Below, piece after piece: positions 1 through 8,297 of a stretch of DNA of 64,000 bases (the stretch's first letter is position 1; every line of letters begins with the position of its first letter). This DNA is from Gimesia sp. (GTDB lineage Bacteria; Planctomycetota; Planctomycetia; Planctomycetales; Planctomycetaceae). The translations under genes and the position numbers were made by a program. The stretch lies in assembly GCA_002706765.1 (NCBI GenBank), contig PAJV01000020.1, positions 1 through 64,000 of the forward strand. The letters are read 5' to 3'. Below the pieces are notes generated by a model. That model ran no database searches and had not been told where the DNA came from. It worked only from the letters and a program-made list of their open reading frames with translations.

Positions 1-45
1 ATCGATTTTAACGATTATGCCGATTAGCGAAAGTAATTCTTTCTG

Positions 46-1020
46 CTAATGCTTGGGATAGATACGGGTCCAGTCTTTCTGCATATCAATCACCGTCCAG
101 CCTTTCTCTTGCGCCTGATCGAGGGCCTTGTCGAGTTGGCCGATCGGGGACTGACGGTCGTAGGCGTATTCCCGTTTCGCATCGGTATGGTGGACAATGG
201 CTTTGAACGTATGCGGTTTTCGGTCAGTCCACTGCAACATCTGCAGATCGCCGTCCGAATTTCCGAAAGCCATTACCGGCGCCCGACCGATGAAACGATG
301 AATGCCAACGGGTTTCCCGGCTTTATCGTCGATGAAGTCGATCTCTGCCAGTCGTTCCAGTACCGGTTTCCCATCACGGTTTGCCAGTTTGACTTTGACG
401 CTGCTGCCAATCACCTGCTCGGGGGGAATTCCATAGATGTCCTCTGCCCAGACGCGCATAAAATCGACACCGCCACCGGAGACGATATAAGTTTTGAAGC
501 CGTTTTCACACAGATAATTCAATAGTTCCCGCATCGGTTCAAAGACCAGCTGCGTATACGGAACTTTTCGCTGTGGATGGCGGGCTGTTTTGATCCAGCT
601 ACGAACTGTCTCTTCAAATTCGTCGGTGGTCATTCCGCTGTGCGTCACTGCCATGATTTTCAGTAAACCCTCTTTTCCGGATGCCGCGACCGCTTTGAAA
701 TCATTTTCCAGAATGGCCTGGAATGGTTGCTCCGTTTTCCATTCGGGGTGCTGGTCCGCCATTGCTTTGACCCGATCCAGGGCAAACATCAACTGGAAAT
801 AAGCGGGCTGTTCGGACCAGAGAGTACCGTCATTATCGAAAACGGCAATCCGATCCTGCGGCGGTATGTATAACGGACAACCGTCATTGGTCGCACATTT
901 GACGAAGTTGATAATCGCGTCTTTGGTGGGTCCTGCATTCCATGAAGGGAGAGGATCAGCGGCCACTGCTGAGTTCATTACAGAAACAAACAAACAAAAA
1001 ATAACGGTCATCACTCGCAT
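46..1020 (-). CDS. exported HAD-superfamily phosphatase
   Basis: Predicted secreted or periplasmic phosphatase of the haloacid dehalogenase superfamily, phosphoserine-phosphatase-like branch. The protein starts with a signal peptide (about residues 1-20, ending AVA-AD). Motif I is DNDGTLW (nucleophile about D62, acid/base D64), a serine motif II lies in YIVSGGG, and the metal-binding motif is GNSDGD. I chose the ATG at 1020: a TTG four codons upstream is in frame but sits directly on the GAGGAG ribosome site, while the ATG lies 12 bases beyond it. The substrate cannot be told from sequence. It is monocistronic; the next gene runs the other way about 800 bp off. Fold and exported location are well supported, the specific reaction is not. 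Confidence 0.85.
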   Translation of the reverse strand: MRVMTVIFCLFVSVMNSAVAADPLPSWNAGPTKDAIINFVKCATNDGCPLYIPPQDRIAVFDNDGTLWSEQPAYFQLMFALDRVKAMADQHPEWKTEQPFQAILENDFKAVAASGKEGLLKIMAVTHSGMTTDEFEETVRSWIKTARHPQRKVPYTQLVFEPMRELLNYLCENGFKTYIVSGGGVDFMRVWAEDIYGIPPEQVIGSSVKVKLANRDGKPVLERLAEIDFIDDKAGKPVGIHRFIGRAPVMAFGNSDGDLQMLQWTDRKPHTFKAIVHHTDAKREYAYDRQSPIGQLDKALDQAQEKGWTVIDMQKDWTRIYPKH

Positions 1021-1306
1021 TATGTCACCCAACTCCTCTCAACAGATTTAAAAATTGTCTGAGTGTTTCAAAATTGTAATTCAACCTTGCCTGAATTAAG
1101 AACATCACGCGGCGAATGACATGGGTGAATTGTATTCTGTCGGCATAGATGGCAACCATTCCGGTTGCACCTCCGTGTATTTCTTTCACGTCGATAAAAA
1201 TCTGAGAAATCCATCCGATTCAAATTTGAATCAGCGCCTGCCCAGAGCGATTGATGCTACTCATTATAATGAAAGAAGTCCATTAGAAACTGAAAGCAGG
1301 AAGGGG

Positions 1307-1338
1307 GAGAGTCGGTGATCCTCGCACTCTCATTTTTT
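1307..1338 (+). terminator. hairpin followed by T-run
   Basis: GAGAGT (1307-1312) pairs with ACTCTC (1326-1331) across a 13-base loop and is followed by ATTTTTT. This is a plus-strand, Rho-independent-like shape, but the stem is only six pairs and no convincing gene lies upstream, so it may be fortuitous or end a small untranslated RNA. Confidence 0.3.
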
Positions 1339-1746
1339 ACGCTGGCTGACTTTCAATTCACCTTCAGCAGGGTGAGAGTCCGAGTTGTTGGTTAGAATGT
1401 GCCCTGGTCCTAAGCTCTCCCATCACGGTATGAACTCGTATAAAAAACATGCGACAAAATACACTCCTCATCGCATGCGGAAGCTCCAGTGTTCTGATCA
1501 GAATTTTCACTTGATCTCCCTGATGTCTCGTTTGACCTCAGCTTTCAGTCCTCTCTCTGCATCTATAAATTCTTTCCCCGGTAAGACGCTTTCTATCGCT
1601 ACAGACGCAAGTCGAGTAGCCCCCAATCCTCTTCACCTCATGTGCAAAGAGGTATAATAATTACAGGTTAAAAAGAACGTAAGTCTTTATATAGTAATGC
1701 GATGAGGTGGTTAACCAAAACAAGTGTCATTTAATAATATTAGTTG

Positions 1747-1775
1747 TTGACACTTGGTATACCATGTGGTACTTT
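1747..1775 (+). promoter_or_regulatory. sigma70-like promoter of the GntR gene
   Basis: A perfect TTGACA (1747-1752) is followed after exactly 17 bases by TACTTT (1770-1775). It lies about 45 bases ahead of the GntR/FCD start codon, so it is the likely promoter of the regulator and, given the 13-base gap, of the sialidase-like gene too. Confidence 0.6.
1755..1764. promoter_or_regulatory. palindromic operator candidate TGGTATACCA
   Basis: A perfect 10-bp palindrome lies inside the 17-bp spacer between the -35 and -10 of the promoter described at 1747-1775. GntR regulators of the FCD class (UxuR/ExuR, NanR) are known to recognise GGTATA or TGGTATACCA-type sites, so binding here by the product of the next gene would block RNA polymerase and give autorepression. 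The palindrome is seen; the binding protein is inferred. Confidence 0.55.
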
Positions 1776-1818
1776 TGGCATCCATTATTTCATATATTAA
1801 AAACAGGGAATGGCCGTC

Positions 1819-2532
1819 ATGGGAGAAAGTGAAGTTTTTGAGAAACTGTCACAGTTGATTTTTTCCGGTGAATTCGAGACAGGAAGCAGCCTGGTTGAGC
1901 GTAATCTGGCAGACCGTTTGGGTGTCAGCCGGATTCCCATGCGTGAGACCCTGTCCAGTCTGGTTGCACAGGGTGCACTCGAAGGGGGCCGCAAAGGGGA
2001 GAGTGTTCGTCTACGACGTTATACGGTCGATGAACTCCGACAGCTTTTTGACTATCGCGCTGTCATTGAGGGCGGCTGTGTTCGTTCCGCGGCGACATAT
2101 ACCAGTGAGGCCGATCTGATGCGGTTGGAGATCATTTGCGATGGGATGCAGGACATTCTGGAAGGTGATGATTTCCAGAAATGGAGTTCGCTGGATGTGA
2201 AATTTCATGAAGCCCTGGCAGAAGCGAGTCGTAATGATCGCTTTGAGCGGACGTTGAAAAGTCTGCTCCGGGAATGCTTCTATGTGTTTTATGTACTTTC
2301 AAGACGTCGCAGTCGGCGTGAACTGACGAAGGAAGAGTTCGCATTTCATAAACAGCAGGCGCTGGACGATCATCGGGCCATTATTGAATTATTAAAAACC
2401 AAACAGGTTGAGGAAGCGGAAGCCCGGATGCGTCTGCATATTCTCCGCTCCGCCGACCGTGTGATTCGCGCTTCCATTGAAACAGACCTGGAGTCGAATG
2501 ATGGTAAAACCGATCAAGATAAATTCAGGTAA
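1819..2532 (+). CDS. GntR-family transcriptional regulator, FCD (FadR-type) domain
   Basis: DNA-binding regulator with an N-terminal winged helix-turn-helix (LADRLGVSRIPMRETL) and a C-terminal FCD ligand-binding domain. The FCD domain keeps the three histidines that usually hold a metal (FHEAL, DDHRAI, RLHI). Two in-frame ATGs compete, at 1810 and 1819; the AGGGA at 1804-1809 touches the first and stands nine bases from the second, so I prefer 1819. A palindrome in its own promoter suggests autoregulation. The sialidase-like gene begins 13 bases after its stop, so the two are probably one transcript and the ligand may be a sugar acid. The ligand is inference. Confidence 0.88.
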   Translation: MGESEVFEKLSQLIFSGEFETGSSLVERNLADRLGVSRIPMRETLSSLVAQGALEGGRKGESVRLRRYTVDELRQLFDYRAVIEGGCVRSAATYTSEADLMRLEIICDGMQDILEGDDFQKWSSLDVKFHEALAEASRNDRFERTLKSLLRECFYVFYVLSRRRSRRELTKEEFAFHKQQALDDHRAIIELLKTKQVEEAEARMRLHILRSADRVIRASIETDLESNDGKTDQDKFR

Positions 2533-2545
2533 CGGAAATACAATA

Positions 2546-3706
2546 ATGCGACAGACACTGATCCTGCCGACTCTGATACTGCTTTTGACAACCTCATCCA
2601 CGTACGCAGATCCGAAGCCGGAACGACCTGCCTATAAGCAGGAGCAGGTGATCTTGAATCCGGATCAGTTCGCTGCTGAAAAACAGATGTCATACCTGGC
2701 CTTTCCGGCCGTGCTTCGGTTGAATCCCCAGGAAATTCTGATTTCCTATAAACGGGGGCGCAGACACTCCAGTGACCCGGGTGCGGTACTGGAAATGGTC
2801 CGCTTCAATACCGAGACCAATCAGATCACCGAGCGTAAGATCATCGGGGAACAGCAGCCATTGATCTTTCAAATGGGGGAATGGGTTCAATTTCCCGACG
2901 GTAGAATCGGGAATCTGGTTGACGTTCAAAAGTTGGTCCAGGCTCGTAAACGGAATCATCGTACCGGCGTTTATTGGACGATCAGCGACGACCAGGGGCA
3001 GACATTCTCTCCCATGCAGAAACTCGGTCCAGTGGGCGGGGTGGAATATGGTTATATTTTTGAGAGTGCCGTTGTCGGCGACACGGTCTACATGCTGGCA
3101 ATGGACTTTCCTGAACTGACTGCGCGAAAAAGTGCTTTCGATGAACAGGGAAAACGGATCTATGGACAGGTTTCCGTGATCGCCTCCGATGATAACGGGC
3201 AGAACTGGAAACACGTGCGCAATCTCAGCCGTGAATTTGGAGATCTGAATCTGAATGAAAGTTCGATCATTGTCGACGGAAAAGAATTTCTGATCGCGAC
3301 GCGGGGTTACGATAACAAAATTCGCCTGCATCGGGTCGATCAGGATTTTCGATTAATCAAACAGCGTGACCTGACTGATGCCTGCGAAACCATTGGTACG
3401 CATATCGGACGCCCGAGGCTTTTTATGCGGGACGGATGCCTGTATCTGCTCGGACGGAATTCACGCGGCGGACCGATGGAACTGGCTCTGTTTCGTATTA
3501 ATTCTGATACGTTTGACGTAGAACGCCACGTTGTGCTGGACCCCGAACCGGGAGTCACGATTAAAGACGGATATTATGCAGTTCCTTATTTTCAGCAGCG
3601 TAATGATCAGACCCTTTTCAATGTGATTACTTATCGTATGTCTCCGGAAAAGCAAAAGCATCCGGAACTCGTGCGACTGGAATTTCTCTGGAACGAAGTT
3701 CGCTAG
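2546..3706 (+). CDS. secreted sialidase-like (BNR-repeat) protein
   Basis: Predicted secreted six-bladed beta-propeller of the sialidase type, 386 residues. It has a signal peptide (residues 1-21, cut before DPKP), an F/YRIP-like start of the propeller (FPAVLRL, about 53-59) and two Asp boxes: SDDQGQTF at 147-154 and SDDNGQNW at 214-221. Planctomycetes carry many such proteins, only some of which are proven sialidases. I chose ATG 2546 rather than an in-frame ATG at 2477 because the latter lies inside the GntR gene and would hide the signal peptide behind 23 residues. It sits 13 bases after the GntR stop, probably co-transcribed. Substrate unproven. Confidence 0.8.
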   Translation: MRQTLILPTLILLLTTSSTYADPKPERPAYKQEQVILNPDQFAAEKQMSYLAFPAVLRLNPQEILISYKRGRRHSSDPGAVLEMVRFNTETNQITERKIIGEQQPLIFQMGEWVQFPDGRIGNLVDVQKLVQARKRNHRTGVYWTISDDQGQTFSPMQKLGPVGGVEYGYIFESAVVGDTVYMLAMDFPELTARKSAFDEQGKRIYGQVSVIASDDNGQNWKHVRNLSREFGDLNLNESSIIVDGKEFLIATRGYDNKIRLHRVDQDFRLIKQRDLTDACETIGTHIGRPRLFMRDGCLYLLGRNSRGGPMELALFRINSDTFDVERHVVLDPEPGVTIKDGYYAVPYFQQRNDQTLFNVITYRMSPEKQKHPELVRLEFLWNEVR

Positions 3707-3800
3707 ACTGTGTCCCGTTTTAATGTAGCGACTCCAGGACCATTTGGCCCGAGTAAAATAGATCGACAGACTCTATGGCTAAATGTGATGCGCACCAGCC
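3706..3800 (+). repeat. dispersed intergenic repeat, copy A
   Basis: Copy of a roughly 90-bp imperfect repeat found four times in this window in the same orientation. It begins at the last base of the sialidase-like stop codon. Shared landmarks in order: GACTGTGTCC, GTTTTA, a TAGCG-CT block, CCAGGACCATT, CCGAGTAAAAT, GACTCT, GGCTAAATGTGATGCG. It lies between the sialidase-like and DUF1559 genes. Confidence 0.7.
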
Positions 3801-3950
3801 AACGTGTCGACAGATCAGATTTGATGTATTTATTTGAGAGGTTTTATTTATCAAGGAATTTTATTCTCACGTTCAGTCAATATTGATCATTTTTAATATC
3901 GGCTAACGTCGGATCTCTTTATATGCGTTAATTAAAATGGAGGGTTTCAG

Positions 3951-4904
3951 ATGTGGTTGATAGCTAAACAGAAAAAATACGGGTTTACGTTAATCGAACT
4001 GCTGGTTGTGATCGCTATCATCGCGATTCTGATTGCACTGCTGTTACCAGCGGTCCAGCAGGCCCGTGAAGCGGCCCGCCGCAGTACCTGCAAAAATAAC
4101 ATGAAACAGCTGGGGCTGGCGCTGCACAATTATCATGATACACATCGCTGCTTTCCTCCCGGTACCATCGCAACACGTTCCGGCTTTTCCTATTCCGGGA
4201 ACTGGTGCCAGTCAAATGCAATGGATTCCCGCGCTTCCTGGACGGTTCAGGTTCTGCCTTTCCTTGAGGATTCCAATCTGTATAACAAATTGAATTTTGA
4301 AGCACTGTTCACGACGACCTCAAATCTGCCCGGGGTGACAGAGAACGAAAATATTTTTCAACAGGGCAATAAGAAATATCAATGTCCTTCCGATCCCAAT
4401 TCCGGCTCAGGCGTTAATAACATCAATTACCTGGGAGTACAGGGCGGTGGTGCATCCACTGCTGCCCCGTCCTGCTCCACAGTCAGCGGGCAGCGGGCGT
4501 TTTATGTCAACGGTATCCTGTTCCACAATTCAAATACCCGCATGCGTGATGTCACTGACGGCACCTCCAATACATTTCTGGTCGGGGAAACCAGATATGC
4601 ATTGACTCCCACTGGCCGGAGTGATGGTGTTCACATCGGTTGGGCTTCAGGCGGACGGCTGGGTGCTTCCGGGGCACCGAACGTGCTGGCTGGCGCGCAA
4701 TTGCCGATCAACTCTGTGGCAGGTCATGGCGGAGACCACGATACGATCAATCAACAGTCGCGTCTGTTCGGCAGTTTTCACGTCGGTGGATGTCATTTCA
4801 CTTTAGGAGACGGATCGGTCCGCTTCATCAGTGAAAATATTGATCTGAATACGTACTTTGATCTGGCTCAGCGTGCCGATGGACGGGTGCTCGGAGAATT
4901 TTAA
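3951..4904 (+). CDS. DUF1559 pseudopilin-like protein
   Basis: Type IV pilin-like secreted protein of the DUF1559 family, which is hugely expanded in planctomycetes. The N-terminus carries a prepilin signal, KKYGFTLIELLVV (cleavage expected after G), and a hydrophobic helix running into QQAREAARRS. The C-terminus has the family's H-x9-DG signature (HVGGCHFTLGDG). Length (317 residues) is typical. The ribosome site GGAGG stands seven bases before ATG 3951. Repeat copies A and B flank the gene, and the following small lipoprotein gene is a common partner in planctomycetes. The function of the family is not established; a role in a pilin-like surface or secretion structure is inference. Confidence 0.92.
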   Translation: MWLIAKQKKYGFTLIELLVVIAIIAILIALLLPAVQQAREAARRSTCKNNMKQLGLALHNYHDTHRCFPPGTIATRSGFSYSGNWCQSNAMDSRASWTVQVLPFLEDSNLYNKLNFEALFTTTSNLPGVTENENIFQQGNKKYQCPSDPNSGSGVNNINYLGVQGGGASTAAPSCSTVSGQRAFYVNGILFHNSNTRMRDVTDGTSNTFLVGETRYALTPTGRSDGVHIGWASGGRLGASGAPNVLAGAQLPINSVAGHGGDHDTINQQSRLFGSFHVGGCHFTLGDGSVRFISENIDLNTYFDLAQRADGRVLGEF

Positions 4905-4995
4905 ACGGCGTCAAGTTTTGCTGGAGCGTCTTTCCAGGGCATTCGGTCCGAGTATGCTGGATTGAGAGTGCGATGTTTAAAGGGTTGTGCTCCAG
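4905..4995 (+). repeat. dispersed intergenic repeat, copy B
   Basis: The most diverged of the four copies, starting at the base after the DUF1559 stop. The recognisable blocks are GGCGTC, AGTTTTG, GGAGCGTCTTTCCAGGGCATT, CGGTCCGAGTA, GGATTGAGAG and TGTTTAAA. GAGCGTC and the later GAGAGTGCG occupy the stem positions seen in copy C, but pair less well. Confidence 0.6.
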
Positions 4996-5086
4996 AGGAA
5001 GTGAATCTGTCACAGGGAGGTCCAAAACCCTCGCAATGAATTTCAGGTAGAAACCATTTGAAACCGCTGTTCACAAAGGTGGCAAC

Positions 5087-5509
5087 ATGTTGATGATCTG
5101 CTGGAACACAACCAGACTGATGCCCGTTCTCATTGTACTGACTGCCATGGGCTGCGGTGGGCAGGGTGAAGGTCCATCGCGCTTTACCTTGTCCGGCACG
5201 GTGACTTATCAGGGGAAGCCCGTTCCGGAAGGTGAGATTATTATCTCTCCTGATCCCTCAGCCAATCACAGCGGGCCGGGCAGTTATGCGACGATCAAGG
5301 ACGGGCATTTCGAAACAGCACCCGGAAAAGGGATCACAGGGGGGGCCTATCTTCTCAGCGTGACAGGCTTCGATGGCGTCCCTTTCCAATCCGAAGACGG
5401 CGGAGAAACCTTCCTGCAAGGCAAAACACTATTTGCTGATTTTAAACTCAAGCAGCAGTTTCAATCTCAGGATGAAACACTGGATATTGAAATTCCTCTC
5501 AGTAAGTAA
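5087..5509 (+). CDS. small carboxypeptidase-regulatory-like lipoprotein
   Basis: 140-residue exported protein. A hydrophobic N-terminus leads to a Cys in TAMGCGG, a weak lipobox, and the mature part (about 33-138) reads as one beta-sandwich of the carboxypeptidase regulatory-like/transthyretin-like type (LSGTVTYQGKPVPEGEIII). Proteins like this commonly follow DUF1559 genes in planctomycetes. ATG 5087 is preceded by AAGGTGG; an ATG two codons later is equally possible. Function unknown; cell-envelope location is likely. Confidence 0.75.
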   Translation: MLMICWNTTRLMPVLIVLTAMGCGGQGEGPSRFTLSGTVTYQGKPVPEGEIIISPDPSANHSGPGSYATIKDGHFETAPGKGITGGAYLLSVTGFDGVPFQSEDGGETFLQGKTLFADFKLKQQFQSQDETLDIEIPLSK

Positions 5510-5522
5510 ACAACGGTCATAA

Positions 5523-5615
5523 GACTGTGTCCAGTTTTACGGTAGCGTCTTCAGGGCCATTGGGACCGGTGAAAATGGAAAGAGAGACGCTGTGATTAAA
5601 TTTGATGCGCTCTAT
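5523..5615 (+). repeat. dispersed intergenic repeat, copy C
   Basis: The best-preserved copy, in the 200-bp gap after the small lipoprotein gene. It contains a perfect 7-bp inverted repeat: AGCGTCT at 5544-5550 and AGACGCT at 5585-5591, enclosing 34 bases. It shares GACTGTGTCCAGTTTTAC with copy D almost base for base. The palindromic arms suggest an RNA hairpin or a small non-autonomous mobile element. Confidence 0.75.
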
Positions 5616-5709
5616 ACCCAGAACTGCTTCTTGCTAAGCCCATCTGAAATGCCTAGGGCCTCAAGGAAGTAATTTGAAATTTGAAATTCGTAGAGAACTT
5701 TTTGTTATT

Positions 5710-6786
5710 TCAGATGGAATCAATCCCCACTTTGTTCGGCAATACGTTGAAACCGAACATTGATTGATTCAGTTGATCTAACACGGCGATGTCGGTGTCA
5801 AACCATTGTTCCATCCAATTTGCGTAGTCGCGAGATCCGATTTCAAAAGAAACGCCCCGACATTCGCTATTTGCAATTTTTTGTGCTGCCAGAATTCCGG
5901 ACATCATTGCTCTCAGCACCCCATGCGAGGATGATGGATCCAGCACAAAGGCGGCATCACCAAGAAGCATCCAGTTTTCACCAGTCATCTGTCGCGACTT
6001 ACGCCAAGTCACGTCAGCGCCGCGACTTTTTCCGTCTTTAGGGAGTGAATTTAATTTAGGTGGAGACCATTTGCTGCCAGGATCCCGACCATTAAAACAA
6101 AGCCGAACCCATGCGATTCTAGCCTTCGGGAGTGGTGCCAACCACGTCCAACCTTCCTGGTCAATCGTCATCATTGGATGCGCGGGCAAGGAAATATTGA
6201 AATCGGCGATTTGCTGAGCATATCCGTATCTCGCAATGAGCTTTTTCGAACACTGTTCCCACGAGAGCCCCAGCTGTTTTGTTAGCCATTGATGCCGCCC
6301 CGTAGCGTCAAGCACATATTGGCAGTGGATGGTCGATTGGTTTGTTCGTATGCCAATGATGCGATCACATTTCTTTACTACTGAAGTCGGCCTGCCTGGT
6401 TGCAGAAGTACGGCTCCCTTTTTTACAGCGTATTCAAGAAGTATCGAATCAAGTTGTTCACGAGGAGCTTGATACCCAAACCAGGGACCTTCTTCATCGG
6501 CCCCAAATTCCTGAAACTGGCTAGTGGCCAAGAACGATGATTCGACGGTGTGGCCATCATACCGAATAAAGCCAGCCGAATTGACAGATTTTGCGACTCC
6601 GAGCTGCTGAAAAACAACTTCTACACCTGGGTGCAATGTCTCTCCTGGTCGAGTCCGCGGGAAAAGTGTTGCTTCAATGATCAAAACTCGAATACCATGC
6701 TGCAAAAGTGTAATTGCAGCTGCCGCCCCCGCAGGACCTGCACCGAGAATGACTACATCAGATATTTTTGGGGTCTGGGATGACAT
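5710..6786 (-). CDS. LodB-like FAD-dependent oxidoreductase
   Basis: Flavoprotein of 358 residues with an N-terminal dinucleotide-binding motif (GAGPAG, residues 15-20) and a second FAD motif (LLGDAAFVLDP, about 270). Its overall form is that of the halogenase/geranylgeranyl-reductase-like group. Its start overlaps by one base the stop of the lodA-like remnant (TAATG), the arrangement of known lodAB and goxAB pairs, where LodB is needed to mature the cysteine tryptophylquinone cofactor of LodA. Because the partner is truncated and the operon's 5' end is lost, this gene may no longer be transcribed normally or have a substrate. The frame itself is intact. LodB assignment rests partly on context. 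Confidence 0.75.
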   Translation of the reverse strand: MSSQTPKISDVVILGAGPAGAAAAITLLQHGIRVLIIEATLFPRTRPGETLHPGVEVVFQQLGVAKSVNSAGFIRYDGHTVESSFLATSQFQEFGADEEGPWFGYQAPREQLDSILLEYAVKKGAVLLQPGRPTSVVKKCDRIIGIRTNQSTIHCQYVLDATGRHQWLTKQLGLSWEQCSKKLIARYGYAQQIADFNISLPAHPMMTIDQEGWTWLAPLPKARIAWVRLCFNGRDPGSKWSPPKLNSLPKDGKSRGADVTWRKSRQMTGENWMLLGDAAFVLDPSSSHGVLRAMMSGILAAQKIANSECRGVSFEIGSRDYANWMEQWFDTDIAVLDQLNQSMFGFNVLPNKVGIDSI

Positions 6787-7769
6787 TACGGCAGAGCGCG
6801 AAAAATGAAGGCACTGCTACCATCCTTGTAAGCAATACCATTCGATCCTAATTGGCAAGTGTGGCGTTTTTGAACCTCACGCCGAACGCGGTTTTGTTCC
6901 GACGTTGGTTTAACCGCGCCTCTGAGTTCCGCAAATTCGAGTTCGTAACCTCTACCCTGCAGTTGTGCTGCACCTGCGCCAGCAACAGCCCAATCGTCAA
7001 TATTCCGTACGACGCAGAGAAAAACATCAGTGTTGGCTCCCGCTGTAATAATCGATTCACAAACCTGAAGAGCCTGATGACGTGTGATCAACTCCTCACT
7101 TTGAATCTCCGCTGTCAAGGAAACCTTGAAGTCACCTGCCAGGGCGTGCGACACGTAATCCGAACGCGCGATGTCGACATAGTTAACGTGAAGTTTTCCA
7201 CTAACGACCTCGAAGAACGGGCCAAACTCTCCATCCCAACCTTTCGACGAAACAACTTCGCCCGATTTGACTCGATCATGTTTAGGATGGAATCCCAGTT
7301 CTTGGTCGAGCATCGGCAGCTGATTGCCAAAGCCATCATTCCCAAAGGTGCGGCCGTTGTCGGGGGCAACCGCAGGCCAGAATGACGCAAGGGCTGCGCA
7401 AAGTTTCGCGTCCTCCGGAAAGGGAGATCCCAGGCCCGAACTGGTCAAGAAAGAATTCTGCGAATCCCGACTTCGTGACGTATCCCAGCCAGGTGCGAAA
7501 ACATTGGAAGCGGCATCCGGGAGAAAACTAACCGCGTCATTTCGGTAGCCCAGCATGGGAAAGGCCGGTCCTGTTGCACCTGGGCCAACGATAGATGTGA
7601 TCGTAGTGTCAGATCGATCAAATGCTGAAGAACTTAAGTTAAAAGGTCGCGGTAATGTTGGATTGACGGGTAATCGCCCTTTTGAAAGCGGTTCTACACG
7701 ACGAACAGTTGGGTCATTCTCTACCTCGGATTGATCAGCCAGGGGGAAGAAATCAATGGCCGTCACTAG
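6786..7769 (-). pseudogene. C-terminal remnant of a LodA-like CTQ oxidase
   Basis: About 327 codons of the C-terminal half of a LodA-type quinoprotein amino-acid oxidase. It keeps a block around FPEDAKLCAALASFWPA, whose Cys fits the cofactor cysteine, and a downstream SKGWDGEFGPF, whose Trp fits the partner residue. LodA of Marinomonas is about 726 residues, so about half is missing. The coding sequence stops at the CTAG (7766-7769) that borders the IS element; only about 40 bases separate the other side of the IS from an unrelated gene, so the N-terminal half is not there. Any frame reading into the IS is an artefact. LodA identity is from memory of the family, so moderate. Confidence 0.7.
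7766..7769. repeat. CTAG flank, left side of IS
   Basis: CTAG next to the left end of the IS, matched by CTAG at 8704-8707 on the other side. IS5-family elements of the IS427 group duplicate 2-4 bp targets of the form TA or YTAR, so this is a plausible target-site duplication. The missing half of lodA complicates that reading. Confidence 0.65.
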
Positions 7770-7785
7770 AAGCTGTCTCAAAAGG
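7770..7785 (+). repeat. IS left terminal inverted repeat
   Basis: AAGCTGTCTCAAAAGG. Compared with the right end read inward it matches at 10 of 16 positions, including the eight-base core TCTCAAAA. Confidence 0.75.
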
Positions 7786-7850
7786 TCAAAAAAAGTGAAC
7801 TGTTTGGCGTGACGTTTGCGTGTAATGTTCTCCGGAAAGGAGAATTTCTC

Positions 7851-8297
7851 ATGTATATGACACTGGTTTGGTGGCCGAAACGACATCGGTCTTCCACAAA
7901 CTCAGTGTCCAGGACGGATCGCACAGTCGTTTTAACCGATAAACAATGGAGTTTGATTGCAGACCTTTTTCCCTGGAAGCCTCCTGCGGAAAAAGGGGGG
8001 CGTCCCAAGGTCCATCCTCGTGATTGCCTCGAAGGAATCTTATGGGTGCTGGTCACGGGAGCCCGATGGAAAGATTTACCAAAAGAATATCCCTCTAAAG
8101 CGACCTGCCATCGCCGTTTCCAACAATGGACCAAGGATGGAATCTTCCTGGTTGCCTGGCAGCGAATACTGGAACAGATGGATGAAAACAGCCAGCTCAA
8201 TTTGACAGAAACCTTTGCTGACGGCACGTTTGCCTCAGCAAAAAAAGGGGTAATAAGATCGGGCCTACCCGCCGTGGCAAAGGTACTAAAGTTATGA
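7851..8297 (+). CDS. IS5-family transposase, upstream frame (OrfA)
   Basis: N-terminal part of the transposase. It contains the helix-turn-helix-like region (LTDKQWSLIADLFP, GRPKVHPRDCLEGILWVLVTGARW) and the first catalytic Asp region (FADGTF). Start is ATG 7851, eight or nine bases after AAGGAG. After the A7G4 run at 8240-8250 this frame leaves the conserved sequence and ends at 8297, whereas the -1 frame continues it. On its own the product lacks the second catalytic Asp and the Glu and is probably a regulator or by-product. Confidence 0.85.
   Translation: MYMTLVWWPKRHRSSTNSVSRTDRTVVLTDKQWSLIADLFPWKPPAEKGGRPKVHPRDCLEGILWVLVTGARWKDLPKEYPSKATCHRRFQQWTKDGIFLVAWQRILEQMDENSQLNLTETFADGTFASAKKGVIRSGLPAVAKVLKL
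8240..8250 (+). other. programmed frameshift or slippage site A7G4
   Basis: Seven A followed by four G. In the upstream frame this reads GCA AAA AAA GGG; slipping back one base on A-AAA-AAA gives the reading AGG GGT AAT AAG ATC GGG, which restores the conserved run NKIGPTRRGKGTK leading into the downstream frame. Slippage could be ribosomal or by RNA polymerase on the A tract. Confidence 0.75.

Larger units (their letters stand above)
1021..1818. other. gene-poor intergenic region
   Basis: About 800 bp between two divergent genes. Short open frames on the plus strand (65 codons ending at 1318 and 90 codons from 1385) have no recognisable domain and unconvincing composition, so I do not call them. 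The region holds one terminator-like hairpin near 1307-1338 and, at its right end, the promoter and palindrome of the downstream regulator. The rest is AT-rich and shows nothing I can interpret. Confidence 0.6.

Noticed and set aside
1121..1657. Two short plus-strand frames (65 and 90 codons)
   Set aside because: No convincing ribosome site, domain or coding-like composition.
7770..7886. Extension of the lodA-like frame into the IS element to a start near 7886
   Set aside because: The extra N-terminal residues are encoded by the left end of the IS on its non-coding strand; a fortuitous fusion.
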